Shown piece after piece: positions 1 through 8,154 of a stretch of DNA of 39,554 nucleotides. Numbering within the stretch: the stretch's first letter is position 1; the number at the start of each line of letters is the position of its first letter. The stretch spans positions 1 to 39,554 of the forward strand of contig JAFGPS010000153.1 in the NCBI GenBank assembly GCA_016936075.1. The letters are read 5' to 3'. Position numbers and translations under genes: made by a program. The DNA is from Sedimentisphaerales bacterium (GTDB lineage: Bacteria > Planctomycetota > Phycisphaerae > Sedimentisphaerales > Anaerobacaceae). Below the pieces are notes generated by a model. The model was not told where the DNA came from, searched no databases, and was given only the letters and a program-made list of their open reading frames with translations.

Positions 1-912
1 ATCAACAAAGAAATCATCCTGTTGATACACTGCGGGAAAGCCGATAGCATCTTCCTGTTCATAAACATAGAAACTACCGTTCGGCACGCGCGGTGTCGCA
101 CGGGAAGCATGGCCGCGACGAATAATTACATCTGTGTTTTTATACTGCAACGATAGCAAACCGCTCCAGTTATCAGGATAACGGTTCCAATATATATCAC
201 CCGGTGCCTGTGTTTGCCCCGACGGTACAACATCCAGATATGCCGGTTGAGAAATTTCATTGCCCAGACCATCAAGGTATGTGAAATTTGCGAAGATATT
301 GATTTCATCTAATGTCTCACCGTATGTTATGCTATGTTCATCCTGAAAACTCCCGAATTTGCTATGCGCAAAAAGGCCTTCTTCATCTGCTCCTTCTTTT
401 GTAATAATATTCACCACGCCGACAAGTGCTCCGGTTCCGTATAGAACCGAGCCCGGTCCCATGATAAACTCAATCCTCTCAACCGCATCCATCCCAATAT
501 ACTGGTCCGTATTATAACGACCCAGGCTCAAGCTGTTCATCCTGTGGCCGTTAATCATAATCAGGATTTTATTGGTTGTACTGGCATACGCCCCTCGCAC
601 TCCTGCTATGTTTTCGTTAGTATCGGAAAGATCGATGTATCCGGGTATATCCTCCATAACATCTTTAAGTGTTGCATAACCACGCTCTTTTATATCCTGG
701 GCTGTCACGATATACATCGGAGCGGCCACTCCGGAAAGAGTCTCTTCTCGCAATGAAGCGGAGATAACATTTATGTTCATCAACTCTTCTATGGACATCT
801 CATATAAGTTTTCAATGCTGGTTTCATCTTCTGATTCTGATGACGCATATAGGATCGAGCGTAAACCTGTGATGATAATGAATGCAAGTATTAACCTTAA
901 AAACATACGCAT
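1..912 (-). CDS. TonB-dependent outer-membrane receptor, N-terminal part (partial)
   Basis: The frame is open from an ATG at 912 to the window edge (304 codons), so the C-terminal barrel is missing. The start is preceded by AAGGTGAG at good spacing. Residues 1-24 (MRMFLRLILAFIIITGLRS...) look like a signal peptide. A TonB plug domain follows from about residue 55: a segment with 'SASLREETLSGVAAPMYIVT', then 'ERGYATLKDVMEDIPGY', 'IAGVRGAYA', 'KILIMINGHRMN', and 'MDAVERIEFIMGPGSVLYGT' leading into 'VNIITK'. These are the conserved plug-domain strands of the FepA/BtuB/CirA-like family. Such receptors sit in the outer membrane and import siderophores, cobalamin, metals or glycans using TonB energy; the substrate cannot be told from this fragment. 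It lies 357 bp downstream of the ORP-type cluster on the same strand. Confidence 0.9.
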   Translation of the reverse strand, partial: MRMFLRLILAFIIITGLRSILYASSESEDETSIENLYEMSIEELMNINVISASLREETLSGVAAPMYIVTAQDIKERGYATLKDVMEDIPGYIDLSDTNENIAGVRGAYASTTNKILIMINGHRMNSLSLGRYNTDQYIGMDAVERIEFIMGPGSVLYGTGALVGVVNIITKEGADEEGLFAHSKFGSFQDEHSITYGETLDEINIFANFTYLDGLGNEISQPAYLDVVPSGQTQAPGDIYWNRYPDNWSGLLSLQYKNTDVIIRRGHASRATPRVPNGSFYVYEQEDAIGFPAVYQQDDFFVD

Positions 913-1269
913 AAACTCACCTTTCGAAATTAGACTTTCTACAAAGAATAATTTAAATTAATTCCACTACTGTTTTTGCTTAAAAGTGTTAATCACATTG
1001 CTTTAGAATACATTTATCGTAAATTCGTGCCCCATCGTTAATGATAATTTGATGTATCGTCGCAATTAAAATCTCATTTTTTACTTGGCCCTATAACTTC
1101 ACTATAGAGAAAGAAAAAAGTGAAAATATTGTCATTTTAAAAGATTCCTTTTTTTAAAATGACAAAAAATATACCCTAATTATTTTCTGTCTTTTCATTT
1201 TAGAGATTTATTGGACCTAATTAAGAGCTTTAACAATGTGACATAATTGTATGATATTAACTTTTCTTT
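913..1269. other. 357-bp AT-rich intergenic region
   Basis: No open frame with coding character was seen. The region lies between the end of the metallo-beta-lactamase-fold gene and the start of the TonB-receptor gene, both on the minus strand, so it should hold the receptor promoter and the terminator of the cluster. The one clear structure is the inverted repeat at 1131-1163. Confidence 0.6.
1131..1163. repeat. Perfect 12-bp inverted repeat (terminator-like or operator)
   Basis: The arms GTCATTTTAAAA (1131-1142) and TTTTAAAATGAC (1152-1163) pair perfectly around a 9-nt loop. Read on the minus strand it follows the end of the ORP-type cluster by about 100 bp, but the T-rich run comes only about 11 nt after the stem, so it is not a classic intrinsic terminator. 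It is also about 220 bp upstream of the receptor start and could be an operator. The role is undecided. Confidence 0.5.
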
Positions 1270-2097
1270 TCAAAAAGTGATTTTGTCACCCGCACCTGAA
1301 AAAGAATATTTATAACCAAAAAAGCTTTTAAAATGTTCCATAACTTTTTGACCTGTACAATGCAAAGGAATCAGTTTCTGGACTTCGTATTTTTTAAATG
1401 TTTCTACTGTATTTTTAATTCTCCTCTGGCTCGCGTTTAACAAATGCATACCGCCGATTACAGCATATACTTTTTTGCAGCCTGTTAATTTGCTTATATA
1501 GTCAAGTATGTTTACAACTCCCGAATGAGCGCAACCAAAAACAACAATTAAGCCTTTCGACGATTCTATAAACAACGTCTGGTCATCCAACAAGCCATCT
1601 GGTTCCTGACAATTTTCATCAAGGAAGAAATCTCCTCCAACATCTTCATAATTATTCACACGCGGAACTTGTCCGGTTATCACCATACCGGAAAATAAAG
1701 TCACTGGCGTTGCTGTCCATATAACATGACGACTTTCAATGACTTTCTTTGCTGAGTCGGGCATACCGATATATTTGACATCTGATGCTTTCTGACTGAA
1801 TTTCGGTTCAATCGCTAAAGGATGCAAATATATCTCTGCCTTTTTCGCAATATCAAGAGTATCAGATAAGCCGCCTGTATGGTCATAGTGACCATGACTT
1901 AATACGACGGCATCTGTACTTGCCAAATCTATCCCAGTTTTTTTCGCATTGCTTATAACCGCATTGCTCTGGCCGGTATCAAAAAGAATCTTTTTCCCTT
2001 TGTATTCTATCCAAAGCGATAAACCATGCTCAGTAATTAAGTCAGGACTTAATGCTGTATTATCAACAATAACACTTATATGAACATCATAACTCAT
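1270..2097 (-). CDS. MBL-fold metallo-hydrolase (COG1237-like)
   Basis: This 275-residue protein carries the metal-binding HxHxDH motif of the metallo-beta-lactamase fold as H68-G-H70-Y-D72-H73 ('LSHGHYDHTGG'), then a later 'FGCAHSGVVNI' and 'IGGMHLL', which supply further ligands. The layout matches the COG1237 branch, whose archaeal members have been linked to methanopterin-type synthesis but which is broadly found beside Mrp/MinD ATPases in anaerobes. It has no signal peptide and should be cytoplasmic. The gene starts 12 bp after the stop of the Mrp-NifX gene, so it is probably the last gene of that operon. The actual substrate is unknown; a role in handling a metal or redox cofactor of the neighbouring complex is inference. 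Confidence 0.85.
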   Translation of the reverse strand: MSYDVHISVIVDNTALSPDLITEHGLSLWIEYKGKKILFDTGQSNAVISNAKKTGIDLASTDAVVLSHGHYDHTGGLSDTLDIAKKAEIYLHPLAIEPKFSQKASDVKYIGMPDSAKKVIESRHVIWTATPVTLFSGMVITGQVPRVNNYEDVGGDFFLDENCQEPDGLLDDQTLFIESSKGLIVVFGCAHSGVVNILDYISKLTGCKKVYAVIGGMHLLNASQRRIKNTVETFKKYEVQKLIPLHCTGQKVMEHFKSFFGYKYSFSGAGDKITF

Positions 2098-2109
2098 TGT
2101 ATAATAGTT

Positions 2110-3240
2110 TTAATGGTCACAAAGATTTTGGCCGCCCTGCAAATTATCATTCAAATACAACTCAATAACTTCTTCAGGTGTATAATTACCAACGACTCCG
2201 ATTATTAAGTTAATATTATTTTCCTGAAACAAACTCTGTGCTCTTTGTCCCAGGCCTCCTGCGATTACAAGCTCTACTGATTTTTCAGCAAGCCATTTTG
2301 GCAATAGACCTGGTTCGTGAGGAGGCGGTGTTACCAAATCGATACTGATAACTTTCTTTTCATCTTTATCAACATCAATAATTGCGAATTGTTCACAATG
2401 TCCGAAGTGTGCCGAAATTACACCATTTGTTAATGGAATAGCGATTTTCATTTTATTTTTCTCCGATAAATTATTTTTTTCATTGGCTTCAAGAAGCGGC
2501 TTAAAAGCTGATTCGATAAATTGTACAGTCTCGCTCTTATTATCTGGATTAATGAAAGGCTGCCCGGAATCACACGCAACGACCATTTCAGTATCAATCG
2601 GAATACTGCCAAGGAACGGCACATTAAACTCAGTTGCCAATTGCTCGCCGCCGCCGCTTTTGAATATATCTACTTTCTTTTGGCAATGCGGACAAATTAA
2701 GCCGCTCATATTCTCAATCACACCAAGAATAGGAAGCTTTAACTGCCTGCAAAATGTTATACATTTTTTCACGTCTATAACCGCAATCTGCTGAGGTGTC
2801 GTAACAATTATCGCACCATCAGCATTCTCAAGCATTTGTACTATAGAAAGCGGCTCATCTCCAGTACCCGGGGGGCAATCAACAATTAAATAATCAAGCT
2901 CGCCCCAGGAAACATCATTTACGAATTGTTTTATAAGAGAATGCTTCATCGGCCCGCGCCAAATCACAGGCTTACTCTCATCCTGCAATAAAAAACCTAT
3001 ACTCATTACACTTAGCGTGTCACTGTATCGCACCGGCTCGATTTCATCATTTCTTCCCTGGATCATTTCTTTGTCGAGATTCAGCAATTTCGGAACACTC
3101 GGGCCGTGAATATCAACATCGAGCAAACCAACTTTTTTATTCTGCATTGATAACCATACAGCAAGGTTCACGGCTACCGTACTTTTTCCGACTCCTCCTT
3201 TGCCGCTCATTACGAGGATTTTTTTCTTAATATTATTCAT
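2110..3240 (-). CDS. Mrp/NBP35-family ATPase fused to a C-terminal NifX-like domain
   Basis: Residues 1-255 are an Mrp-type P-loop ATPase: deviant Walker A G13-KGGVGKST, the 'LLDVDIHGPSVP' signature, a 'DYLIVDCPPGTGDEP' segment, and the CxxC pair in 'LICPHCQKK' that in this family bridges a dimer Fe-S cluster. Residues 264-376 form a separate dinitrogenase iron-molybdenum-cofactor (NifX/NafY, PF02579-like) domain beginning 'MKIAIPLTNGVISAHFGHC'. The same fusion occurs in the Desulfovibrio orange-protein cluster. The family delivers Fe-S or metal clusters to targets. The start overlaps the previous stop as TAATG, implying translational coupling. M264 has a purine-rich stretch in front and could be an internal start for the NifX part alone, which is speculative. 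Confidence 0.93.
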   Translation of the reverse strand: MNNIKKKILVMSGKGGVGKSTVAVNLAVWLSMQNKKVGLLDVDIHGPSVPKLLNLDKEMIQGRNDEIEPVRYSDTLSVMSIGFLLQDESKPVIWRGPMKHSLIKQFVNDVSWGELDYLIVDCPPGTGDEPLSIVQMLENADGAIIVTTPQQIAVIDVKKCITFCRQLKLPILGVIENMSGLICPHCQKKVDIFKSGGGEQLATEFNVPFLGSIPIDTEMVVACDSGQPFINPDNKSETVQFIESAFKPLLEANEKNNLSEKNKMKIAIPLTNGVISAHFGHCEQFAIIDVDKDEKKVISIDLVTPPPHEPGLLPKWLAEKSVELVIAGGLGQRAQSLFQENNINLIIGVVGNYTPEEVIELYLNDNLQGGQNLCDH

Positions 3241-4127
3241 TAATGATTTTCCTTAATATCTAACACATTTAAAACTGCCTGCCAGAGTGACTTTATATTC
3301 TCTGTTATACCGTTACTCGTGTATTCAACTATGCTTTGTTTAGCAATTTGTGCCTTTGTTACATTAGTATCATATGGAATCATAGCCGCAACATTTATAC
3401 CTTTGTTATTTAATTTTGTCTCTATTTCTTTTGCTTTTTTTGTATTTATATCGAATTTATTAATACAAACTACTACAGGTATTTTAAAATGCTCAATTAA
3501 TTCAATCACCCTTTCAAGGTCATGCTGAGCCGACATTGTTGGTTCTGTAACCAAAACAATTAAATCGGCGCCTGTTATAGAAGCAATTACAGGACAACCT
3601 ATCCCTGGCGAACCATCGATAATAACAAAATCGTTATTCTGCTCATTAGCGATTCGTTTAGCTTCTTTTCGAATAAGACTCACTAACTTGCCGCTGTTTT
3701 CCTGCGCAATTCCTAATTTCGCATGAACAAGCGTTCCGAATCTTGTATCGGAAACGAACCATTGGCCGTTAATTACATCCTTGAATTCTATCGCGCCAAC
3801 CGAACAAAACTCGACACATACTTTACAGCCTTCGCACGAAATCGAATCTACCGCGTAACCTTTTTGAACTGAATAATTAATCGCGCCGAATTTGCATAGA
3901 GCTTTACATTTTCCGCACCCAACACATTTCTCACTTACAATAAAAGCCTGCTTACCTCCGGAGAAATCTTCTGTTTGCTTTACTTGCGGCGATAGAATCA
4001 AATGTAAATCCGCGGCGTCAACATCACAATCCGCAAAAACCGCATTTTTCGCAAGAGACGCGAACGAAGCGACAATACTTGTTTTCCCCGTCCCGCCTTT
4101 ACCGCTTATAACTACTAACTCTTTCAT
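3240..4127 (-). CDS. MinD/CooC-type ATPase with inserted 2x[4Fe-4S] ferredoxin domain (first)
   Basis: This 295-residue protein has a P-loop at residues 9-17 (GKGGTGKTS after 'VVIS'). A bacterial ferredoxin module is inserted between the first ATPase strands, with two CxxCxxCxxxC groups: C68/C71/C74/C78 and C98/C101/C104/C108. The second half resumes the MinD fold ('FVIIDGSPGIGCPV', 'LIVLVTEPTMSAQHDL', 'VVVCINKFDIN'). Such paired ferredoxin-MinD ATPases are a hallmark of the Desulfovibrio orange-protein complex and of many strict anaerobes. The start codon lies inside the end of the upstream ATPase gene (29-bp overlap), and its stop shares one base with the next start, so the genes are tightly coupled. 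It is a paralogue of the adjacent 4099-4956 gene. Confidence 0.93.
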   Translation of the reverse strand: MKELVVISGKGGTGKTSIVASFASLAKNAVFADCDVDAADLHLILSPQVKQTEDFSGGKQAFIVSEKCVGCGKCKALCKFGAINYSVQKGYAVDSISCEGCKVCVEFCSVGAIEFKDVINGQWFVSDTRFGTLVHAKLGIAQENSGKLVSLIRKEAKRIANEQNNDFVIIDGSPGIGCPVIASITGADLIVLVTEPTMSAQHDLERVIELIEHFKIPVVVCINKFDINTKKAKEIETKLNNKGINVAAMIPYDTNVTKAQIAKQSIVEYTSNGITENIKSLWQAVLNVLDIKENH

Positions 4128-4956
4128 ATAATTCTATAAAATCCTTCTTATACTCCGGAAATGTATCAATTATCATATTACCAACAGAATAAGCTTCTGC
4201 AATTCGCCGTTCATCAGGCACTTCAAGAATAACCTGTATATTTTGCTCACTGCAATAGTCGTTTACCATTTTCTCGCTCGCATCGCTTCGATTTATTACA
4301 ACCGCAAACGGAATTCCAAGTTCTATTACCATTCCAACCGCTAATTTCAAATCATTCAATCCGAAAGGTGTAGGCTCAGTTACCAACAAAACAAAGTCAC
4401 TTTCCTTTATTGCTTCTATGACCGGACATGATGTCCCCGGAGGCGCATCAATAATTACAATGCCATCTTTAATAGAATTACCCTTAACATTCTTTATCAG
4501 CGACGGCGTATGTATATCACCGATTTTCAAGCGACCCCGCCCAAACTTTACACCATTAGCAGAGCCAATATCGACAAATCCTATTTCTTTGGCTTTTTCT
4601 TTAATCGCTCCCGTCGGGCAAACAAGCATACATCCGCCGCACGAGTGACATAACTGGTCGAATACGAGCGGCTTATCCTTCAAACATACTATCGCATTAT
4701 ATTGACAAAGGTCGCCGCATTTGCCGCATCCGTTGCAAAGCTCTTCATCAACTTCCGGAACACCAATAGTCACACTGGATGTTTTCTCGATTTGAGGTTT
4801 GAGAAATATATGACCATTTGGCTCTTCAACATCACAATCGAGATATTGAACTACCTTTCCAGTTTGAGAAATTGCGCACGCAAGATTTGTCGCGATAGTC
4901 GTTTTACCTGTGCCGCCTTTACCGCTCGCAATTGCGATAGTGAAATTTTCAGCCAT
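4099..4956 (-). CDS. MinD/CooC-type ATPase with inserted 2x[4Fe-4S] ferredoxin domain (second)
   Basis: The frame extends upstream to 5007, but the ATG at 4956 (MAENFTIAIASGKGG) fits the family N-terminus and overlaps the upstream stop as ATGGCTGA, with GGGAAG in front. The product has 285 residues. The P-loop is G12-KGGTGKTT. Ferredoxin cysteines are C74/C77/C80/C84 and C103/C106/C109/C113. The 'IVIIDAPPGTSCPV' and 'DFVLLVTEPTPFGLNDL' segments are typical of MinD-like ATPases. It is probably a partner of its paralogue 3240-4127: in the Desulfovibrio system two such ATPases associate with the orange protein. Cytoplasmic or membrane-peripheral location is expected from the family, though no C-terminal amphipathic MinD helix is obvious. 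Confidence 0.93.
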   Translation of the reverse strand: MAENFTIAIASGKGGTGKTTIATNLACAISQTGKVVQYLDCDVEEPNGHIFLKPQIEKTSSVTIGVPEVDEELCNGCGKCGDLCQYNAIVCLKDKPLVFDQLCHSCGGCMLVCPTGAIKEKAKEIGFVDIGSANGVKFGRGRLKIGDIHTPSLIKNVKGNSIKDGIVIIDAPPGTSCPVIEAIKESDFVLLVTEPTPFGLNDLKLAVGMVIELGIPFAVVINRSDASEKMVNDYCSEQNIQVILEVPDERRIAEAYSVGNMIIDTFPEYKKDFIELYERVSSYKR

Positions 4957-5326
4957 TTGCGCTTCCCATACCGAAATGAGAATCGACATTCGGCTCGAAT
5001 GTTTCACTTAGCTTGCCCGCTTTGAAGGACTCAATTGCATCTGAAACAGTTCCGGACACGCCTGTATATAATTTTATACCAGCGGCACTCAAGGTCTTTT
5101 GAGCATTTGGCCCGCAATTACCAGTCAAAACGGCTTTTACATCCGCATCGACTAATAACTTCGCCGTACCAATACCCGCACCGCCGGAACTTGCGTTATT
5201 GTCATTATTAAGAACTTCAAATTCCATGCTTTCGGTTTCTACTACAATAAAGTATTCAGCTCTGCCGAAACGCTGGTCAACCTGCGAATCCAGAGTCTGC
5301 CTGGATGATGATATTGCTATCTTCAT
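4949..5326 (-). CDS. NifX/orange-protein-like (dinitrogenase FeMo-cofactor) domain protein
   Basis: This 125-residue single-domain protein begins 'MKIAISSSRQTLDSQVDQRF' and continues 'GRAEYFIVVE', which is the beta-strand opening of the PF02579 family (NifX, NafY and the orange protein ORP). A central 'VKAVLTGNCGPNAQKTL' and 'AAGIKLYTG' are also typical. In Desulfovibrio the ORP of this family binds a Mo-Cu sulfide cluster; metal binding here is inference. AAGGG precedes the ATG. It is the first gene of the ATPase operon, its stop overlaps the next start by 8 bp, and the upstream gap (5327-5584) contains a dispersed repeat, so its promoter should be there. Confidence 0.9.
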   Translation of the reverse strand: MKIAISSSRQTLDSQVDQRFGRAEYFIVVETESMEFEVLNNDNNASSGGAGIGTAKLLVDADVKAVLTGNCGPNAQKTLSAAGIKLYTGVSGTVSDAIESFKAGKLSETFEPNVDSHFGMGSANG

Positions 5327-5369
5327 AAATTTCCCTTTTTCATTTTCTATACAATTATTTAAATTTAGT

Positions 5370-5491
5370 GGGTGGCATCCTCATCCTGATTTGTTTTATC
5401 ATGATGGGGATGGCCCGCCGTGCTCGTGCACTGTCGCGGCAGCTAAACTCACACCAAAACATCCCCAAGCTTACGCTTGAGGCTGCCACTC
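5370..5491. repeat. Dispersed palindromic repeat, copy 1
   Basis: The element starts GGGTGGCATCCTCATCCTG and ends with CATCCCCAAGC, an inner spacer and TGAGGCTGCCACTCG, so its ends are inverted repeats of each other. Related copies occur at 15982-16014 and 38784-38870. It occupies most of the 258-bp gap between the DUF5320 gene and the NifX-like gene. Short frames crossing it on the plus strand are not considered genes. Confidence 0.75.
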
Positions 5492-5584
5492 GTCACTGTT
5501 TCTCAGGAGATCATCATTTTCATAATAATGCAAATAAATATGCCAAACAATCTAACCGTAATTGGTATTACATAACTTAACTTG

Positions 5585-5890
5585 CTATTTCTGATTTTCA
5601 GACTGAAGCTCTTCAACCCGTTTATTTATTCCATCGAGTGACTCTTTCAGATATTGAGCCTGCTCTTTCAAATATTCAAGCTCATTCTGCATAGAAGCCT
5701 GCGGCATATTCACCTGATACGCCGGAGCACAATACCTGTTTCTCCAGCCTCTACCTGCACCACGTCCACCAAAACCTCTTCCGCCGCCGCGATTCATAAA
5801 ACCTGGTGCCTGAAAACCTGCGCAGAAACCTGTGGCTCTGCCTGTCATTGGTCCCATTCCTGCCGGACCTGTTCTGTCACCTCTTGGCAT
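5585..5890 (-). CDS. DUF5320-like glycine-rich, coiled-coil small protein
   Basis: The protein has 101 residues. The first 60 are rich in Gly, Arg and Met ('MPRGDRTGPAGMGPMTGRAT', then 'GFCAGFQAPGF' and a run of RGGGRGFGGRGAGRGW), with single cysteines in 'GFCAG' and 'RYCAP'. Residues 66-101 form a short charged coiled coil ('ELEYLKEQAQYLKESLDGI'). The opening 'MPRGDRTGPAGMGPMTGR' is characteristic of the DUF5320 family, commonly found beside NifX/ORP-like and Mrp genes in anaerobes. The function is unknown; metal or complex assembly with the ORP-type cluster is an inference from context. It starts 4 bp after the stop of the DUF89 gene, so the two are probably cotranscribed. Confidence 0.85.
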   Translation of the reverse strand: MPRGDRTGPAGMGPMTGRATGFCAGFQAPGFMNRGGGRGFGGRGAGRGWRNRYCAPAYQVNMPQASMQNELEYLKEQAQYLKESLDGINKRVEELQSENQK

Positions 5891-5894
5891 GATA

Positions 5895-6767
5895 TTATCC
5901 TTTCTGTAAAACTGTTAAACTTTTTCTTAAAATCATTCTTCCTATTTCACAATCAAGGTCCTGTGCAATTACTGGACATTTGGCCTTGAGAATGAAAAAT
6001 ATATTCTTATCTGATTCGCTGAGAGTTTCGTAATTGCCCTGCCCTTTTGCGATAATCAAATCAGCATTTTCGAAATGTTTCCTGAATTCTTCCGAACATG
6101 ATTCGAGAATCGTACCAGGGGCATCTGAACCATTATCTATAACTTCGACCATCTCTGTTAAGCCGGCAAATTGCGCGTCTTCCATTGTTGCGTCATTAAT
6201 AATTGGTTTGCCGCGAACCGCTACTGTCACTTTTTCCAAAGGAAGCTGCTCGATTAATAACCTGTCAAAAACTATTTCGCCCGCATTATCAGTCAGGTAC
6301 AAAATCTTCTCGGAGTTCTTTATCGAGTTTTTAAAATCCTCAATCTGTGAATTATCAAAATCCGCGGTAAGGCAATTCTTTATTACGTCTTCGACATCGG
6401 ACTCAGATAACGATGTTTTCACACCCAAATCGATAATGTTACCAGCTATGGCCAACCTGATTGCTGTTTCCAGATGATTTTCAGACTCACTAATTGTTTC
6501 TTCTAATTCATCAAGCATTCTTAAAGCTAACTTATTGAATTTCTGCTTTAAATCGCGATACGGATCATTCTCATTTGTCATTTTCCGAATCAGCCTGTGT
6601 ATCTGCTGACTAATTTCTGGCGGGCTTTTGCTCATATCCAGATTAGCGGACATCATAAGAACATGACGAACTACCTGCTCGTGAACAATTTCGTCATCGG
6701 TTATAAGCTTAGCCGAATCAAGAGCCTGACGAATAAAACAAGGCATACAATCAATATATATTTTCAT
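5895..6767 (-). CDS. DUF89/ARMT1-like metal-dependent phosphatase
   Basis: The open frame reaches 6806, but the ATG at 6767 gives the family-typical N-terminus 'MKIYIDCMPCFIRQALDSAK' (290 residues) and is used here. Further signatures are 'AIAGNIIDLGV', 'LYLTDNAGEIVFDRLLIEQL', 'VAVRGKPIINDATMEDA' and 'IIAKGQGNYETLS', all characteristic of PF01937 (DUF89; COG1578). Members are metal-dependent phosphatases proposed to remove damaged or excess sugar phosphates or cofactor intermediates. The CxxC near the N-terminus is typical of the prokaryotic subgroup. It is the first gene of the minus-strand cluster, divergent from pdxB across a 229-bp AT-rich gap. Substrate unknown. Confidence 0.9.
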   Translation of the reverse strand: MKIYIDCMPCFIRQALDSAKLITDDEIVHEQVVRHVLMMSANLDMSKSPPEISQQIHRLIRKMTNENDPYRDLKQKFNKLALRMLDELEETISESENHLETAIRLAIAGNIIDLGVKTSLSESDVEDVIKNCLTADFDNSQIEDFKNSIKNSEKILYLTDNAGEIVFDRLLIEQLPLEKVTVAVRGKPIINDATMEDAQFAGLTEMVEVIDNGSDAPGTILESCSEEFRKHFENADLIIAKGQGNYETLSESDKNIFFILKAKCPVIAQDLDCEIGRMILRKSLTVLQKG

Positions 6768-6996
6768 ATTAATCCAATTACTTTTTATATTTTGTTTATT
6801 AACCAAAACTGATATAACATGTAAAGCATATTAGCATATACGTAAATTATGGGCATATGCTCATTATAAAACAAGAAAAAAATTATTATTTTTAATTATT
6901 TTTGATTTTATCTAATTATATGGTTATGTGTATCAAACAGTAATTAGTATAAATTGCAATAAAATCCAGATATTATAGGCGATTGGAGCATTTATT

Positions 6997-8154
6997 ATGA
7001 AAATAGTAGCAGATGCAAATATTCCCCACGTAGTTGAATGTTTTTCCACAATCGGTGAAGTTCACACTCTCAGCGGCCGTGAAATTAACAAAAACGTCGT
7101 CGCTGATGCAGACATTCTCCTCGTGCGCAGTATCACACCTGTATTTGCGGATTTATTAACCGGCAGCAACGTGCGATATGTCGCAACCGCAACGATAGGC
7201 TTCGACCATATCGATGTCGATTTCCTCAGGCACAACTCAATCGGATTTGCTTCCGCACCCGGTTCCAATGCGAACTCCGCCGCTGAATATGTAATCGCCG
7301 CTCTACTGGAAATCGCACAAAAACATAATATCACACTTGAAGGTAAATCAATCGGAGTTGTAGGTGTAGGAAATGTCGGAAGCAAGGTTGCCAAAAAATG
7401 CAAAGCTTTAGGCATGAAAGTTTTGCTGAACGACCCGCCTTTATACAGACAAACAGACGATCCGAAATACCTCCAGTTGCAGGACCTTTACAATTGTGAC
7501 TTTATCACGTTCCATACGCCGCTTACTTTCGATGGAATAGACAAAACTTTTCATCTCGCGGATGAGAGTTTTTTCAAATCACTCAAAAAAGGTTGCGTAT
7601 TTATCAACGCTTCACGCGGCGCGGTTGCAGATAGCAAAGCTCTTGAAGAATCGATAAATACAAAACGTCTTAAAGCTGTTGCGCTTGACGTCTGGGAGAA
7701 CGAACCGAAAATCGACATGAAACTTCTTGAGAAAGTTGATATAGGTTCGCCACACATAGCAGGTTATTCACTCGATGGTAAAATCGCCGGACTTATTATG
7801 ATTTATAAATCCATCTGTGAATTTTTCTCAATAGAACCAGAACATGATATACATGACTTTTTGCCGGAACCAGAAGTTAAAAAAATCGAGATTAAGGATG
7901 AGTCAAAAAGTGACCAGGAAATTTTGCAGGACGTTATAAGCCAGGTTTACAGTATTAAACGTGACGATGAAAACCTGCGGCAGATTTCAATTGAGCCTGC
8001 TGAAAATATTGGCATATTCTTCGATCAATTGAGAAAGAATTATCCTATCCGCAGGGAATTTCAGAATACTAAAGTGATATTAAAAGATATAAACAGTTCG
8101 CTTGCAAAAAAACTGCACGGAATCGGATTCAAGGTAGTAACAAGTGACAAATAA
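6997..8154 (+). CDS. pdxB: Erythronate-4-phosphate dehydrogenase
   Basis: This protein oxidises 4-phosphoerythronate in the DXP-dependent pyridoxal 5'-phosphate pathway. It opens 'MKIVADANIPHVVECFSTIG' with 'ILLVRSITPV', typical of PdxB. The NAD-binding Rossmann motif is I119-GVVGVGNVG-128. The D-2-hydroxyacid dehydrogenase catalytic triad is visible as R207 ('INASRGAV'), E236 ('VWENEP') and H253 ('GSPHIAGYS'). Residues after about 285 form the PdxB-type dimerisation extension (DUF3410-like), which separates it from SerA and other relatives. The length of 385 residues is normal. TTGGAG precedes the ATG. It overlaps folP by 11 bp, so the two are translationally coupled. Confidence 0.93.
   Translation: MKIVADANIPHVVECFSTIGEVHTLSGREINKNVVADADILLVRSITPVFADLLTGSNVRYVATATIGFDHIDVDFLRHNSIGFASAPGSNANSAAEYVIAALLEIAQKHNITLEGKSIGVVGVGNVGSKVAKKCKALGMKVLLNDPPLYRQTDDPKYLQLQDLYNCDFITFHTPLTFDGIDKTFHLADESFFKSLKKGCVFINASRGAVADSKALEESINTKRLKAVALDVWENEPKIDMKLLEKVDIGSPHIAGYSLDGKIAGLIMIYKSICEFFSIEPEHDIHDFLPEPEVKKIEIKDESKSDQEILQDVISQVYSIKRDDENLRQISIEPAENIGIFFDQLRKNYPIRREFQNTKVILKDINSSLAKKLHGIGFKVVTSDK

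Noticed and set aside
544..961. Plus-strand frames of 62-70 codons near the left edge.
   Set aside because: They are the antisense of the TonB-receptor gene, whose minus-strand frame is open for 304 codons with clear plug-domain motifs.
5525..5555. Sigma-54-like promoter on the minus strand (TGGCATATTTATTTGC) upstream of the NifX-like gene, attractive because ORP genes in Desulfovibrio are sigma-54 dependent.
   Set aside because: The GG and GC are separated by 11 instead of the strict 10 bases and the site is about 200 bp from the start codon, with a repeat element between.
5199..5580. Two overlapping plus-strand frames of 70-93 codons near the NifX-like gene.
   Set aside because: They are antisense to the NifX-like gene and translate the palindromic repeat; no coding signature.
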